From contig JAJBVG010000079.1 in NCBI GenBank assembly GCA_020859945.1, forward strand, positions 1 through 64,000: DNA of 64,000 nt, read 5' to 3'. The translations under genes and the position numbers were made by a program. Below the pieces are notes generated by a model that searched no databases, was not told the DNA's origin, and worked only from the letters and a program-made list of their open reading frames with translations. Of the stretch, positions 1-9,293 are shown one piece after another. Each line of letters begins with the position of its first letter. The stretch's first letter is position 1. The stretch comes from Clostridiales bacterium (GTDB taxonomy: Bacteria > Bacillota > Clostridia > Oscillospirales > Oscillospiraceae).

Positions 1-197
1 GCGAATAATCCCCTGTCCCTTCACTGTTTTTCATTCCTTTTTTACCTCCTGTCAGTGAGGCCCGTCTCTTTACGGGGCGGGTCTCCGGCAGGAGGGGAGT
101 GGCGCTTTTTACGGGGCGGTTCGGCCTGTGACCGGCCCGTCCCCGTAAAGATGACCGCTCGTGTTCGCTTCCACTCCTGCGGAAAGGGGAAATTCCT

Positions 198-665
198 ATG
201 AAATTCAAAATCAGGACCTACCTCTGGACCGGCATTATTATGGGCTTGGCCAGCATCATCTTGTTGATTATGCTGCCCAGCCAGGTGCGGGAACCCGCTT
301 ATGACTCCGGTGCGCCCAGCCCCCGCATCATCCCCGGCATCTGCCTGGTGATCATGCTGATTTTCTCCGTCGTGCTGCTGGTGCAGAGTCTGGTCTTTAA
401 GAAAGAAAAAATCGTTGAGTTCGACTGGCAAAAAGAAAGACCCGCCATCATTCTCATTGCGATGCTGTGCGTCTATGTGGTGCTCATCATCCAAATCGGC
501 TACGTCCCCGCCTCTATCATCACCTTTATCGCCATTGTATTCTTCTGCGGTGAGCGAAAATGGCCCGTTTATGTCTACATTGTCATCGCTTCCATTCTGA
601 TTTACCTGATGTTCAAGAACATCTTCAACATCCCGCTGCCTACGGGCGAACTGTTTGGAGGTTGA
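198..665 (+). CDS. tctB: Tripartite tricarboxylate transporter TctB family protein
   Basis: 155 aa, 4 hydrophobic segments, directly upstream of TctA; ATG with upstream GGAAAGGGGA. Confidence 0.85.
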   Translation: MKFKIRTYLWTGIIMGLASIILLIMLPSQVREPAYDSGAPSPRIIPGICLVIMLIFSVVLLVQSLVFKKEKIVEFDWQKERPAIILIAMLCVYVVLIIQIGYVPASIITFIAIVFFCGERKWPVYVYIVIASILIYLMFKNIFNIPLPTGELFGG

Positions 666-671
666 TAAGTT

Positions 672-2318
672 ATGTTTGCAGATATTGGAGCCGCTTTTGT
701 CCAGACATTCACCCTGACCAACATCGCCATGATTTGTATCGGCCTGGCCATCGGCATGGTGGTGGGCTGTATCCCCGGCCTGAGCGTTACGTTGGGCATC
801 GTGCTGATGCTGCCGCTGACCTACACCTTTGACGACGCGGCCACCGCCATCATCCTGCTGCTGGCCGTCTACGTCGGCGGTATGTACGGCGGGTCGATTT
901 CGGCCATTACCCTGAACACCCCCGGCACCAACTCGGCCATTGCCACCACCTTCGACGGGTACCCCCTGGCGAAGAAGGGCAAGGTCAAGAAGGCGCTGGA
1001 TACCTCCCTGTTCGCCTCCACCTTCGGCGGCCTGTTCTCCGCGATTTTGCTGTTGCTGTGCGCGCAGATCATCGCCAAACTGGTCTCCAACTTCACCTCG
1101 GTGGAATACTTCTCCATGGGCATCCTGGGCATCTCTCTGATTGCCGGCGTTTCCGGCGGCAGCTTGCCCAAGGCAATCATCTCCGGCATGATCGGCCTGT
1201 TGATGGGCTGCATCGGCCTGGACTCTGTCACGGGCGTTTCCCGCTTCTCCTTTGGCCTGAAAACGCTGAAATACGGCATTGATATTCTGCCCGCCATGAT
1301 CGCCCTGATCGCTCTGACCCAGGTGGTCATGAAGCTCCGGGACTTCAAGCTGGCCGGCGGCAAGCTGGACGACGCCAACAAGATCGACAAAGAGGGCCTG
1401 ACCGTAAAAGAGGCCAAGTCCATCCTGCCCACCTGTCTGCGTTCCTCCGGCATTGCTTCCGTACTGGGCGCTATGCCTGGCGTGGGCGGCGGCGTGGCCC
1501 AGTTCCTGTGCTACAACGAGGCGCGCCGTACCTCCAAGCACCCTGAGGAGTTCGGCAAGGGCTGTCTGGAAGGAATCGCCGCCGCTGAGTCCTCCAACAA
1601 CGCTGTGGTTGGCTCCGCTATGATCCCTCTGCTGACCCTGGGTATCCCCGGTGACGGCGTTACCGCCCTGTTGCTGGGCGCTTTCGTCCTCCATGGCATC
1701 ACCCCCGGCCCCACCCTGTTCACCAAGCAGGGCGTCATGGCCTACACCATCATTATCGGCCTGCTGGTGGCCAATATCTTCCTGGCTCCCTTCGGCCTGG
1801 CCCTGACCCGTGCCGTGGCGAAGATCGTCCAGGTGCGGTACACCTACCTGGCTCCCGCCATCATCATGTTCTGCTTCGCCGGTGCGTTCGCGGCCACCAA
1901 CAACACCAAGGAACTGGTGCTGACCGCCGCTATCCTGGTGTTCAGCTACATCCTGACCTTGCTGGACATCGACAACACGCCACTGATGCTGGGCATGATC
2001 TTGGAGAGCATCATGGAGAAGAACTTCGTCACCGCCTCCATGAGCTATGACCGGGATTACACCATCTTCTTCCGCCGTCCCATCTCTCTGGTCATCCTGA
2101 TCCTGACTGTGGTGCTGCTGGTCTCCATGATGCGTCTGAACAAGCGCATTGAAAAGGCCAACGCCGAGCAGGAGGCGGAAATGGCCGCCAACCACCAGAA
2201 GTTCGACGCGGAAGCCATCAACGAGACTGAGCACAACAAGTGGGGTCCCCGTCCTGCCAGAGGCGGCACGGACGACAGTGAGGAGGACACTGAACCAAAA
2301 TCGGACAGTGACTCCTGA
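672..2318 (+). CDS. tctA: Tripartite tricarboxylate transporter permease TctA
   Basis: 548 aa polytopic protein with GCIPGLSVTLG and TLGIPGDGVTALLLGAF motifs typical of TctA. Confidence 0.93.
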   Translation: MFADIGAAFVQTFTLTNIAMICIGLAIGMVVGCIPGLSVTLGIVLMLPLTYTFDDAATAIILLLAVYVGGMYGGSISAITLNTPGTNSAIATTFDGYPLAKKGKVKKALDTSLFASTFGGLFSAILLLLCAQIIAKLVSNFTSVEYFSMGILGISLIAGVSGGSLPKAIISGMIGLLMGCIGLDSVTGVSRFSFGLKTLKYGIDILPAMIALIALTQVVMKLRDFKLAGGKLDDANKIDKEGLTVKEAKSILPTCLRSSGIASVLGAMPGVGGGVAQFLCYNEARRTSKHPEEFGKGCLEGIAAAESSNNAVVGSAMIPLLTLGIPGDGVTALLLGAFVLHGITPGPTLFTKQGVMAYTIIIGLLVANIFLAPFGLALTRAVAKIVQVRYTYLAPAIIMFCFAGAFAATNNTKELVLTAAILVFSYILTLLDIDNTPLMLGMILESIMEKNFVTASMSYDRDYTIFFRRPISLVILILTVVLLVSMMRLNKRIEKANAEQEAEMAANHQKFDAEAINETEHNKWGPRPARGGTDDSEEDTEPKSDSDS

Positions 2319-2422
2319 CCCTGCTCCTACCCAATCCAATTCCGGCAACCCGTTCCTCGATGGGCGGGTTGCCTTTTTGAAAACGACAAACGTTGAAATC
2401 ACAACTAAAGGAGGGCCCTCTT

Positions 2423-3763
2423 ATGGGATTCCAAGTAGCTTATGTGCCGATTGGCGTCGGCACCTTTCACCTGGAGAGCGCGCAGATCCAGTTTGACCAG
2501 TCCGTTTCGCTGCTGCGGTCGCTGACCGATGCCGCCGTCTGCCCGGAGAAAATGCTGCTGACGCTGGACGACCTGACCGCCTATCTGGACGGCCTTTCTC
2601 CTGACCTGGTGGTGCTGCAAAACATCACCTTTGCCAACGCCGCCTATGCCAGCGAGGTGCTCAAGCGTTTCTCCTGCCCCATCCTGCTGTGGACCCTGCG
2701 GGAGCCGGTCATCGACGGAGGCCGCCTGCGCCTGAACTCCCTGACCGGGGCCTATTCCGCCGCCAACGCGATTCAGGCGTTCCGGGGGGACGGGCAGTTT
2801 GAGTACGTCTTTGGCGGTCCCGGCGAGGCGGAGGTCCAGTCGGAGCTGAACGCCGCCATCCGCGCCGCGAAGGTGAAAGCAGATTTGACCCACCTGAAAA
2901 TGGCCTCTATCGGCCACACGCCCCAGGGCTTCGGCTTTGGCCGGGCGCTGGACGCGGAGATGATGAGCGTCTTTGGCGTCACGCTGGAGTCCATCGAGGC
3001 GCGGGAGCTGATCGACGTGGCCAAGGGCTACACCGCCGACGACTGCGCTGAGGAACTGGCCGAGGCGAAAGCCACCCTGACGGGTCTGAATAAGACCCCA
3101 GAGAAGAACGTGGTGGACTTCGCCCGGCTCTACAAGGCGTACAAGGCGTATGTAAAGGACAACGGCGTGGGGGCCATCTCCTCCCGGTGTTGGCCGGACT
3201 TCTTCACCTCCTTCGGCACCCCGGTCTGCACGGTGCTGTCGCTGCTCAACGCCAACGGCACCGCCGCCAGCTGCGAGTCCGACGCCTACGGCGCGCTGTC
3301 CATGTACATTGGGTCCCAGCTCTCCGGCAGGGCCACCTTCTTCGGCGACCCCGTCTCCATGGACGAGGAGGAGGGCACCGTCACCTTCTGGCATTGCGGC
3401 ATGGCCGCCTGTTCTCTGGCCCGGAAGGACACCGGCGCGTCGGTGGGCGTCCACCCCAACCGGAAAATCGGCCCCACGATGGACTTTGGCTGCCAGGCGT
3501 GCGACCACGTCACCATCTTCCGGGTGGGACGCAAGCCCGACGGCACGTTCCGGTTCTTCCTGGCGGAAGGCGCGGCCCTGGACAAGCCCAAGCAGTTCTG
3601 TGGCACCTCCATTGTGGTCAAAACCGACGCCCCCGCCAAGGACGTGGTCTATGGCAGCGTAAAGGGCGGTTGGGAACCGCATTTCGTGGTCATCTACGAC
3701 AGTGTTGCCAATGAGCTGGAAAAGCTGGGGCATATGCTCCAGGTAGAGGTCTGCAAGTTCTGA
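2423..3763 (+). CDS. L-fucose/L-arabinose isomerase-like family protein
   Basis: MGFQVAYVPIGVGTFHLESA...; start chosen at ATG 2423 after AAAGGAGGG; overall resemblance to fucose isomerase-like proteins. Confidence 0.65.
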   Translation: MGFQVAYVPIGVGTFHLESAQIQFDQSVSLLRSLTDAAVCPEKMLLTLDDLTAYLDGLSPDLVVLQNITFANAAYASEVLKRFSCPILLWTLREPVIDGGRLRLNSLTGAYSAANAIQAFRGDGQFEYVFGGPGEAEVQSELNAAIRAAKVKADLTHLKMASIGHTPQGFGFGRALDAEMMSVFGVTLESIEARELIDVAKGYTADDCAEELAEAKATLTGLNKTPEKNVVDFARLYKAYKAYVKDNGVGAISSRCWPDFFTSFGTPVCTVLSLLNANGTAASCESDAYGALSMYIGSQLSGRATFFGDPVSMDEEEGTVTFWHCGMAACSLARKDTGASVGVHPNRKIGPTMDFGCQACDHVTIFRVGRKPDGTFRFFLAEGAALDKPKQFCGTSIVVKTDAPAKDVVYGSVKGGWEPHFVVIYDSVANELEKLGHMLQVEVCKF

Positions 3764-3803
3764 TTGCAAGTCACGGTTTTCACACCACACGAAAATGACA
3801 CGC

Positions 3804-3846
3804 AAACCCCTCTCGAACCCGGTCAGCGCCGGGCTTCGGGAGGGGT
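3804..3846. terminator. Intrinsic terminator-like hairpin
   Basis: AACCCCTC...CCCGGtcagcgCCGGG...GAGGGGTT inverted repeat after the isomerase-like gene. Confidence 0.6.
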
Positions 3847-4014
3847 TGTCGCTGTTCCTGCGGCTGGGCGCCTGACAAGTCGGCGATATTTTTAATGATC
3901 CCCTTGGCGGATTCCGCAGCGGCGTGCTATACTGGTGTGGAGGTAAGGGGAAGAGACGTAAAAACGAACGCCGGGAGGCCAGAGCAGGTCTTGACGGAGA
4001 GGAGAATACCGCAG

Positions 4015-5262
4015 ATGAATAAAACAGAAGCAACCTTTCTTGCGATTTTGAAGGACGCACTGCATCCGGCAGCCACAACGAATGGCGAACGCCCGGTTTC
4101 CGACCTTGCCGACGATGACTGGGCGGCGGTATTCGAGGTGGCTCGGGCACAGAATCTGTTTCCGCTGGTGTACGATGCAGCGATGGGGTACCCTGCCTTC
4201 GCGGAATTTGAACAAGCGCATCCCCGTTATTTTACGGCTGCCACCGCCTCTGTGACGACACAGATGCAGAAAACAGAGGCGTTTTTGTCCCTTTACCGGG
4301 CCTTCCTGAACGCCGGGTTAGCGCCGATCACCATAAAGGGGCTTATCTGCCGAACGCTCTATGGCCAACGGGCGGATTTTCGGCCTTCCGGCGATGAGGA
4401 CATCCTGATCGAGAAGAAGGACTATGAAAAGGCAGTGGGTGTTCTGACAGCCTGCGAATATCAATGCGTCGAAGAGCCAGACAAAGCGCTGGATGTGGCG
4501 CAGGAGGCCACGTTTTGCAGGGAGAACCTCACCATAGAGCTGCACCTAAACCCCTTCGGCACGGAATCCGCCATACAGGAAACGATGAACGACTGGTTCA
4601 GGGATGTATTTCAAAGCGATGAGACGGTGACGGTCCACAATGTTCCGGTGAGGACCCTGCCCCCTACGGATCACTTTCTTTTTCTGACGTTCCATGCCTT
4701 CCGGCATTTCATTGCCAGCGGCTGTGGTATTCGGCTGATGCTGGATATCCTGCTTTTCGCGGAGAAGTACGGTGAGAGGATCGACTGGGCGTATGTGGAC
4801 AAGGGGTTGGCTGATGTGGGCGCGAGCGGCTTTCTGGCGGACCTGGTAGCAATTGGGAACTTCTATCTTGGGTTTGACCTGCCGCCCTATGGGGACCCTG
4901 TGTGTCCAAAGGCGCTGCTGGACGACATGTGCCACAAAGGGACCTTCGGAAATTCCACGAATCAAGATAGGATGGTGGGGAGGATGCTCACTGGTACGAT
5001 ACAAAATAAGAAGGCCGATGATGGAGTACAAAATAATCGGCTGGCGGTTTATTTTCGGACCCTGTTTCCGACTTGGAAAACCTGGATATCGTTAAAACCG
5101 TACCTGAAAGACAAGCCGTGGATGGTTTTCCCTGAGTGGTTCTGGAGAGCGGGACGCCATTTGCGCGGCGAGACCGCCGTGGGGAACCTGAAAAGTCTGA
5201 ACCAGGGCTATCAGGCGGCAGCTGAGAGGATGAAACTGTTAAAAAAGTATGGAGTGCTCTGA
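4015..5262 (+). CDS. Nucleotidyltransferase family protein (NTP_transf_5-like)
   Basis: 415 aa; TIKGLICRTLYGQRADFRPSGDEDILI motif of the uncharacterised nucleotidyltransferase family commonly found near PqqD/HprK-like genes. Confidence 0.75.
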   Translation: MNKTEATFLAILKDALHPAATTNGERPVSDLADDDWAAVFEVARAQNLFPLVYDAAMGYPAFAEFEQAHPRYFTAATASVTTQMQKTEAFLSLYRAFLNAGLAPITIKGLICRTLYGQRADFRPSGDEDILIEKKDYEKAVGVLTACEYQCVEEPDKALDVAQEATFCRENLTIELHLNPFGTESAIQETMNDWFRDVFQSDETVTVHNVPVRTLPPTDHFLFLTFHAFRHFIASGCGIRLMLDILLFAEKYGERIDWAYVDKGLADVGASGFLADLVAIGNFYLGFDLPPYGDPVCPKALLDDMCHKGTFGNSTNQDRMVGRMLTGTIQNKKADDGVQNNRLAVYFRTLFPTWKTWISLKPYLKDKPWMVFPEWFWRAGRHLRGETAVGNLKSLNQGYQAAAERMKLLKKYGVL

Positions 5263-5265
5263 CAG

Positions 5266-5319
5266 GCAGGGAGCGAAGCGCAGGGAGGCACGGAGTGCCG
5301 GAAGTGCCCCTTGAGGGTA
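5266..5319 (+). repeat. Double-hairpin repeat, copy A
   Basis: GCAGGGAGCGAAGCGCAGGGAGGCACggaGTGCCGGAAGTGCCCCTTGAGGGTA; 54 nt, 2 mismatches to the copy at 6660-6713 (opposite orientation). Confidence 0.85.
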
Positions 5320-5381
5320 GGAGCGCAGCGCAAAACGGAGCAGCTTTCAGGCGGCATCGGACAGAACCGGTGCCGCCTTGT

Positions 5382-7100
5382 TTACCCTTTAATGCCGCTG
5401 TTCTCCGCCAGCGCCGCATCCACCAGCGCTTCTCCCTTCCAGGTGATGTCGATGTGCCATTTGTCGTAGATGGTCACCCGCTCCACAAACGCCTGGGCCA
5501 TCACGCAGGTGAGCTTTGCTTCGCCCTGAAACAGCGCTGCCTGTTCCATCAGGTCGTCCAGCTCCGGCTTTCTGCGGTTGCGAAGGGCTCTCAGCCGTGC
5601 TTCCCGCTGATGCACCCTGTCCAGCTCCACCCGGATGGAGTTTTGCTCCGCTGTCAGTTTGTGTTTTTGCACCAGATAGGTGTTCTTTTCGAGATTTCCC
5701 TCCCGGTAACGTTCGTAGAGGGAAATTTTTGTCTCCTGTCGCTTTATCAAATCGGCCCGGAGGCTTTCGGCATCTTCCATCAGAAGCCGTAGCCCTTCCC
5801 GGCGCTTCTGCTCCGCTGCTTCCGCGCTGCCGCAGGCGGCTTCCAGCGTCAGCATCCACTGCTTTAGCTGGGCGAACACTCTGGCGTTGAGTAGGTCCTC
5901 CGAAAAACACTCTGTGGGACAGCCCACGCGGTTGCCCGTCTGTATGGTGTGGGCGCAATAAAAGTAACACGCCTCATAGAGGGTTTCCCGGTAGGCCATG
6001 GCATAGCCGCAGGTCCCGCAGAACACCCTGGACCGCAGCGGGTAAGGGCGGTCCTCTGGCTTTTTTCTTTTTGTCTGCGTAAAAATCGCCTGGGCCTTTT
6101 CAAATTCCGCCTTGCTCACAATGGCGGGGTGATTGTTGGGGATGCGTCTGGTGTCTGCCACCATCACCGCCTTTTTTGCCCCAACTGCGGCCCGTCTGCT
6201 CCGCTGGGCCACGTAGATTCCCATGTAGACCTCGTTTTTCAGCACGCTGCTGACCTTTGCGCCCGTCCAGGCCGCGTACACGCTGGTTTCCAGCGAGGTG
6301 GACTTTCCCGTTATCCGGTGCGCCTGGTTATACGCGGCCTTGGTGGGAACGTTTTCCTGGTTCAGCCGTTTTGCGATTTCGCCCGGTCTCCTGCCCGCAC
6401 AGGCCAGAGCGAAAATGTACCGTACAATCTCTGCTGCCTCCGGGTCAATGCGCACCTTTCCCCGGCGCTCCGGGTCCTTGCGGTAGCCAAAGGGAGCGTT
6501 GAAGAAAAACTCTCCGTTTTCCCGCTTCACGTCGAAGGTGGAAGTGATTTTCCGGGACAGGTCCTGGGAGTAGTAGGAGTTGACGATGTTCTTCGCGGCC
6601 ACCTCTACCCTCAAGGGGTACTTCCGAAGCTGCGCTTCTCTACCCTCAAGGGGTACTTCTGCCCTCAAGGGGCACTTCCGGCACTCCGTGCCTCCCTGCG
6701 CTACGCTCCCTGCTTGCATCTGCCGGGCCTGGGCTGCTCTGCCGCTGTCGTAGCGGTCCAGCACGGAGATGAACCTTGTACCCAGGAAGGGAAACAACTT
6801 CTCCAGATAGTCCGCGCACTCCACATAGTTCCGCCCAAACCGGGAAAAATCCTTCACCAGAACGGTGGTGACTGTCCGCTTTTTAATGAGGGCCAGCATC
6901 CGCTGGAACGCCGGGCGTTGAAAGTCCATGCCGCTCCAGCCGTCGTCGATAAATTCCTCGATGTCCTCCGAGCGCAGGTCGGGAATCTCCGCGAAGTAGT
7001 CCTGCAACAGCCTGCGCTGGTTAGTCACGCTGTTGCTCTGCCGCTTGTGTTCGTCTAAATCGTCATCCAGCCGCGAGAGCCGGATGTAAAACGCCACCAT
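5382..7100 (-). CDS. Large serine recombinase (Rec3) carrying an in-frame repeat insertion
   Basis: MVAFYIRLSRLDDD catalytic Ser motif, VKDFSRFGRN, recombinase domain, CGTCG zinc ribbon; extra ~38 aa between YDSG and AAKNIVNSYYSQD. Confidence 0.92.
   Translation of the reverse strand: MVAFYIRLSRLDDDLDEHKRQSNSVTNQRRLLQDYFAEIPDLRSEDIEEFIDDGWSGMDFQRPAFQRMLALIKKRTVTTVLVKDFSRFGRNYVECADYLEKLFPFLGTRFISVLDRYDSGRAAQARQMQAGSVAQGGTECRKCPLRAEVPLEGREAQLRKYPLRVEVAAKNIVNSYYSQDLSRKITSTFDVKRENGEFFFNAPFGYRKDPERRGKVRIDPEAAEIVRYIFALACAGRRPGEIAKRLNQENVPTKAAYNQAHRITGKSTSLETSVYAAWTGAKVSSVLKNEVYMGIYVAQRSRRAAVGAKKAVMVADTRRIPNNHPAIVSKAEFEKAQAIFTQTKRKKPEDRPYPLRSRVFCGTCGYAMAYRETLYEACYFYCAHTIQTGNRVGCPTECFSEDLLNARVFAQLKQWMLTLEAACGSAEAAEQKRREGLRLLMEDAESLRADLIKRQETKISLYERYREGNLEKNTYLVQKHKLTAEQNSIRVELDRVHQREARLRALRNRRKPELDDLMEQAALFQGEAKLTCVMAQAFVERVTIYDKWHIDITWKGEALVDAALAENSGIKG
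6606..6716 (-). repeat. Double-hairpin repeat, copy B (three tandem partial units)
   Basis: TACCCTCAAGGGGTA at 6606 and 6641, TGCCCTCAAGGGGCA at 6660, followed by CTTCCGGCACTCCGTGCCTCCCTGCG; lies within the Rec3 CDS. Confidence 0.85.
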
Positions 7101-7104
7101 AAGA

Positions 7105-8799
7105 TCATGCTCCTTTCTCTCGTCGTTTTGCCCGCAGCTTCTCCACATAGTCCTCACACCGGAGGGTGAGGGAGAAACCATCGTCTGCGCGGTATTCCAG
7201 CCGCCCGACCATGGTCTCCGCCAGCTCACGGGTCAGCCCCTGCCGCAGCACTCGTTCCACCCGGTCCGGTCTGTCGCGCTGTAAAATCTCCACACGAGAG
7301 GTCTCGGTCAGCGGGGCGGTCCCTACCCGCTCAGCGTCGGGGACCGCTGCAAACAACGATTCCTTCAGCGCGGCCCAAGAACCGGAGCTTTCGCTGTGTT
7401 CCAGCGGTGTAAGCAGCTCCTGAACGGTTTGCAGCTGCGCATGGCAGTCCCAACGGCTTTCCTCATATTCTCTCTCAGAGACGGCCCCGTCCACATAGTC
7501 CTCGTAGCGGCTGCGGTGCTGTTGTTTCAGTGCGTTTTGTCGCTGTTGCAGGGTGATTTTTTTCTGGGTCTCCTCCAGGCGGGCATCCGGCTGTTGCTCC
7601 AGCCTCTCCAGGGCCAGCCCTGCCCGCAGCTGCCGCCGGATTTCGTCCAGCAGGTATTTGTAAACCACCTGCTCCGGTATGCTGGTCAGCTTCACCGCGC
7701 AGGGCGGTGCGTCCGGGTCGTCCCGGCGGAAGCGGCTGTAGCCGCTGCAACGGTAGCGAAACCCCCGCAGTACCCCGGTGTTGCCCGTCCGATCATAGAG
7801 CATGGCGCGCCCACAGTGTCCGCAGTAGAACAGCCCCTGTAGGACGTTGGGGAACTGCTCCGCCCGCGCCGCCCCTTTTTGCAGGGCCACCGCCTTCTTT
7901 TTTCCCGCCGCCTCCAGTTCAGCGGAGATGGAATCGAAGGTTTCCTTCTCCACCAGCGCCTCATGGGTGTCCGGGAGGACCCGGTATTCTCCCTGCCCGC
8001 AGGTGTTGTAGACAGTCGCCCCCGTATACGTGCGGTTTTTGAGGATGTGCAGGACGCTGGCATAATCCCACCGCCCGCCGCCGGTTTTGTGGGCGGGGGT
8101 GGGTGCGCCCATCTGGTTGAGCCGGTGGGCAATTGCGGTACACCCGCCCCCTTCGGCCCGGAGGTGAAAAATCAGCCGCACATAATCCGCCGTCGCCGGG
8201 TCGGGGAGCAGGTGGTAGCCGCACGCCGGGTCGCACCGGTAGCCGTAGGGAACCCGGCCAAAGGCTCGTTCCCCGCAGCGTTCCCTGGCCCGAAGCGTCG
8301 AGAGCACCTTCCGCTGGGTGTCTCTGGCGTACATCTCGTTGAGGATGTTTTTCAGCGGCACCATCACGCCGTCGGTTTGGGCCGCATCCATGCTGTCAAA
8401 GCCGTCGTTGACGGAGAGAAACCGCACATCCAGCTGGGGGAAGATTTTCTCCAGATAGTAACCCGCCTCGATGTGATTCCTGCCGAACCGGGACAAATCT
8501 TTGACCACAATGCAGTTGATTTTCCCGTTTTTCACGTCCTCCATCATCCGCTGGAACTGGGGGCGTTCAAAACTCATGCCACTTCTCCCGTTGTCTACAT
8601 ATCGGTCGATGAGCGTCAGGTCGGGGTGTTTTTCCACGTACTCCTCCAGATAGCGGATTTGGTTTTGCAGGGACCGGGCGTCCTCCGCGCCGTTGTTCTC
8701 GTCGGAGAGCCGGGCGTAAAGGGCCGTATTCCACGCTGTCGTCGCCTTCCGTTTCAGGTAGCGCCGGGTGGAGCGGGCTATCTGGTTCCGTCTGCCCAT
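7105..8799 (-). CDS. Large serine recombinase (Rec2)
   Basis: TALYARLSDENNG, VVKDLSRFGRN, recombinase domain and CGHCG zinc-ribbon Cys. Confidence 0.93.
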   Translation of the reverse strand: MGRRNQIARSTRRYLKRKATTAWNTALYARLSDENNGAEDARSLQNQIRYLEEYVEKHPDLTLIDRYVDNGRSGMSFERPQFQRMMEDVKNGKINCIVVKDLSRFGRNHIEAGYYLEKIFPQLDVRFLSVNDGFDSMDAAQTDGVMVPLKNILNEMYARDTQRKVLSTLRARERCGERAFGRVPYGYRCDPACGYHLLPDPATADYVRLIFHLRAEGGGCTAIAHRLNQMGAPTPAHKTGGGRWDYASVLHILKNRTYTGATVYNTCGQGEYRVLPDTHEALVEKETFDSISAELEAAGKKKAVALQKGAARAEQFPNVLQGLFYCGHCGRAMLYDRTGNTGVLRGFRYRCSGYSRFRRDDPDAPPCAVKLTSIPEQVVYKYLLDEIRRQLRAGLALERLEQQPDARLEETQKKITLQQRQNALKQQHRSRYEDYVDGAVSEREYEESRWDCHAQLQTVQELLTPLEHSESSGSWAALKESLFAAVPDAERVGTAPLTETSRVEILQRDRPDRVERVLRQGLTRELAETMVGRLEYRADDGFSLTLRCEDYVEKLRAKRREKGA

Positions 8800-9293
8800 G
8801 ACTTCGCCGCCGTTTCGCTGTCCTTTGCCCGCCGCACCGTGCTGCGGTATTCGTGGGTACGGGCTTTGCAGTAGTCGTCCGCTGTCATTTCATCCGCCGC
8901 CGTGTCAAACCCGGCCTCTACATCCACAAAGCGGACGCCGCAGGGCAGAAAAAATTCCTGTACCATGTGTTTCAGACCGGAGAATGAAGGCGCGACAGTC
9001 CGCGCAGCATAGAGGACCACTGCCTCCACCGCTGAGGTCTCGACGTCCACCAGCAGCCGCTTCCAGGCGTCGTTTCCCACCGCTGACAGAGGCGTTCTCC
9101 GCGCCGCGCCCGTTCTGGCTGTGCGTCCTGTGACCGCGACCTGTTCGTCCCGGTAGATGCGGGTCAGCCGCAGGCCGCCGGTGTGGACAATGTAATCCCG
9201 ACAGGCGGCCAGGGCCTGTTCCAGGTCCACGGCCTCGCCGTAGGCGGCGGGGGCCAGGTACACCGCTGTCCGCTTAGACCGCTTTCCTGCCAT
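8778..9293 (-). CDS. Serine recombinase N-terminal-domain paralog lacking catalytic residues
   Basis: MAGKRSKRTAVYLAPAAYGEAVDLEQALAACRDYI... aligns by eye to the resolvase N domain, but YxRxS is replaced by YLAPA and KDLSRFGRN by YAARTVAPSF; overlaps both neighbouring recombinase genes. Confidence 0.65.
   Translation of the reverse strand: MAGKRSKRTAVYLAPAAYGEAVDLEQALAACRDYIVHTGGLRLTRIYRDEQVAVTGRTARTGAARRTPLSAVGNDAWKRLLVDVETSAVEAVVLYAARTVAPSFSGLKHMVQEFFLPCGVRFVDVEAGFDTAADEMTADDYCKARTHEYRSTVRRAKDSETAAKSWADGTR

Noticed and set aside
42-2402. 786-aa minus-strand ORF antisense to tctBA
   Set aside because: Low-complexity Q/H/D/G-rich translation typical of antisense frames in GC-rich genes; tctA/tctB are clear on plus
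2405-4150. 581-aa minus-strand ORF antisense to the isomerase-like gene
   Set aside because: Antisense artefact; no recognisable motifs
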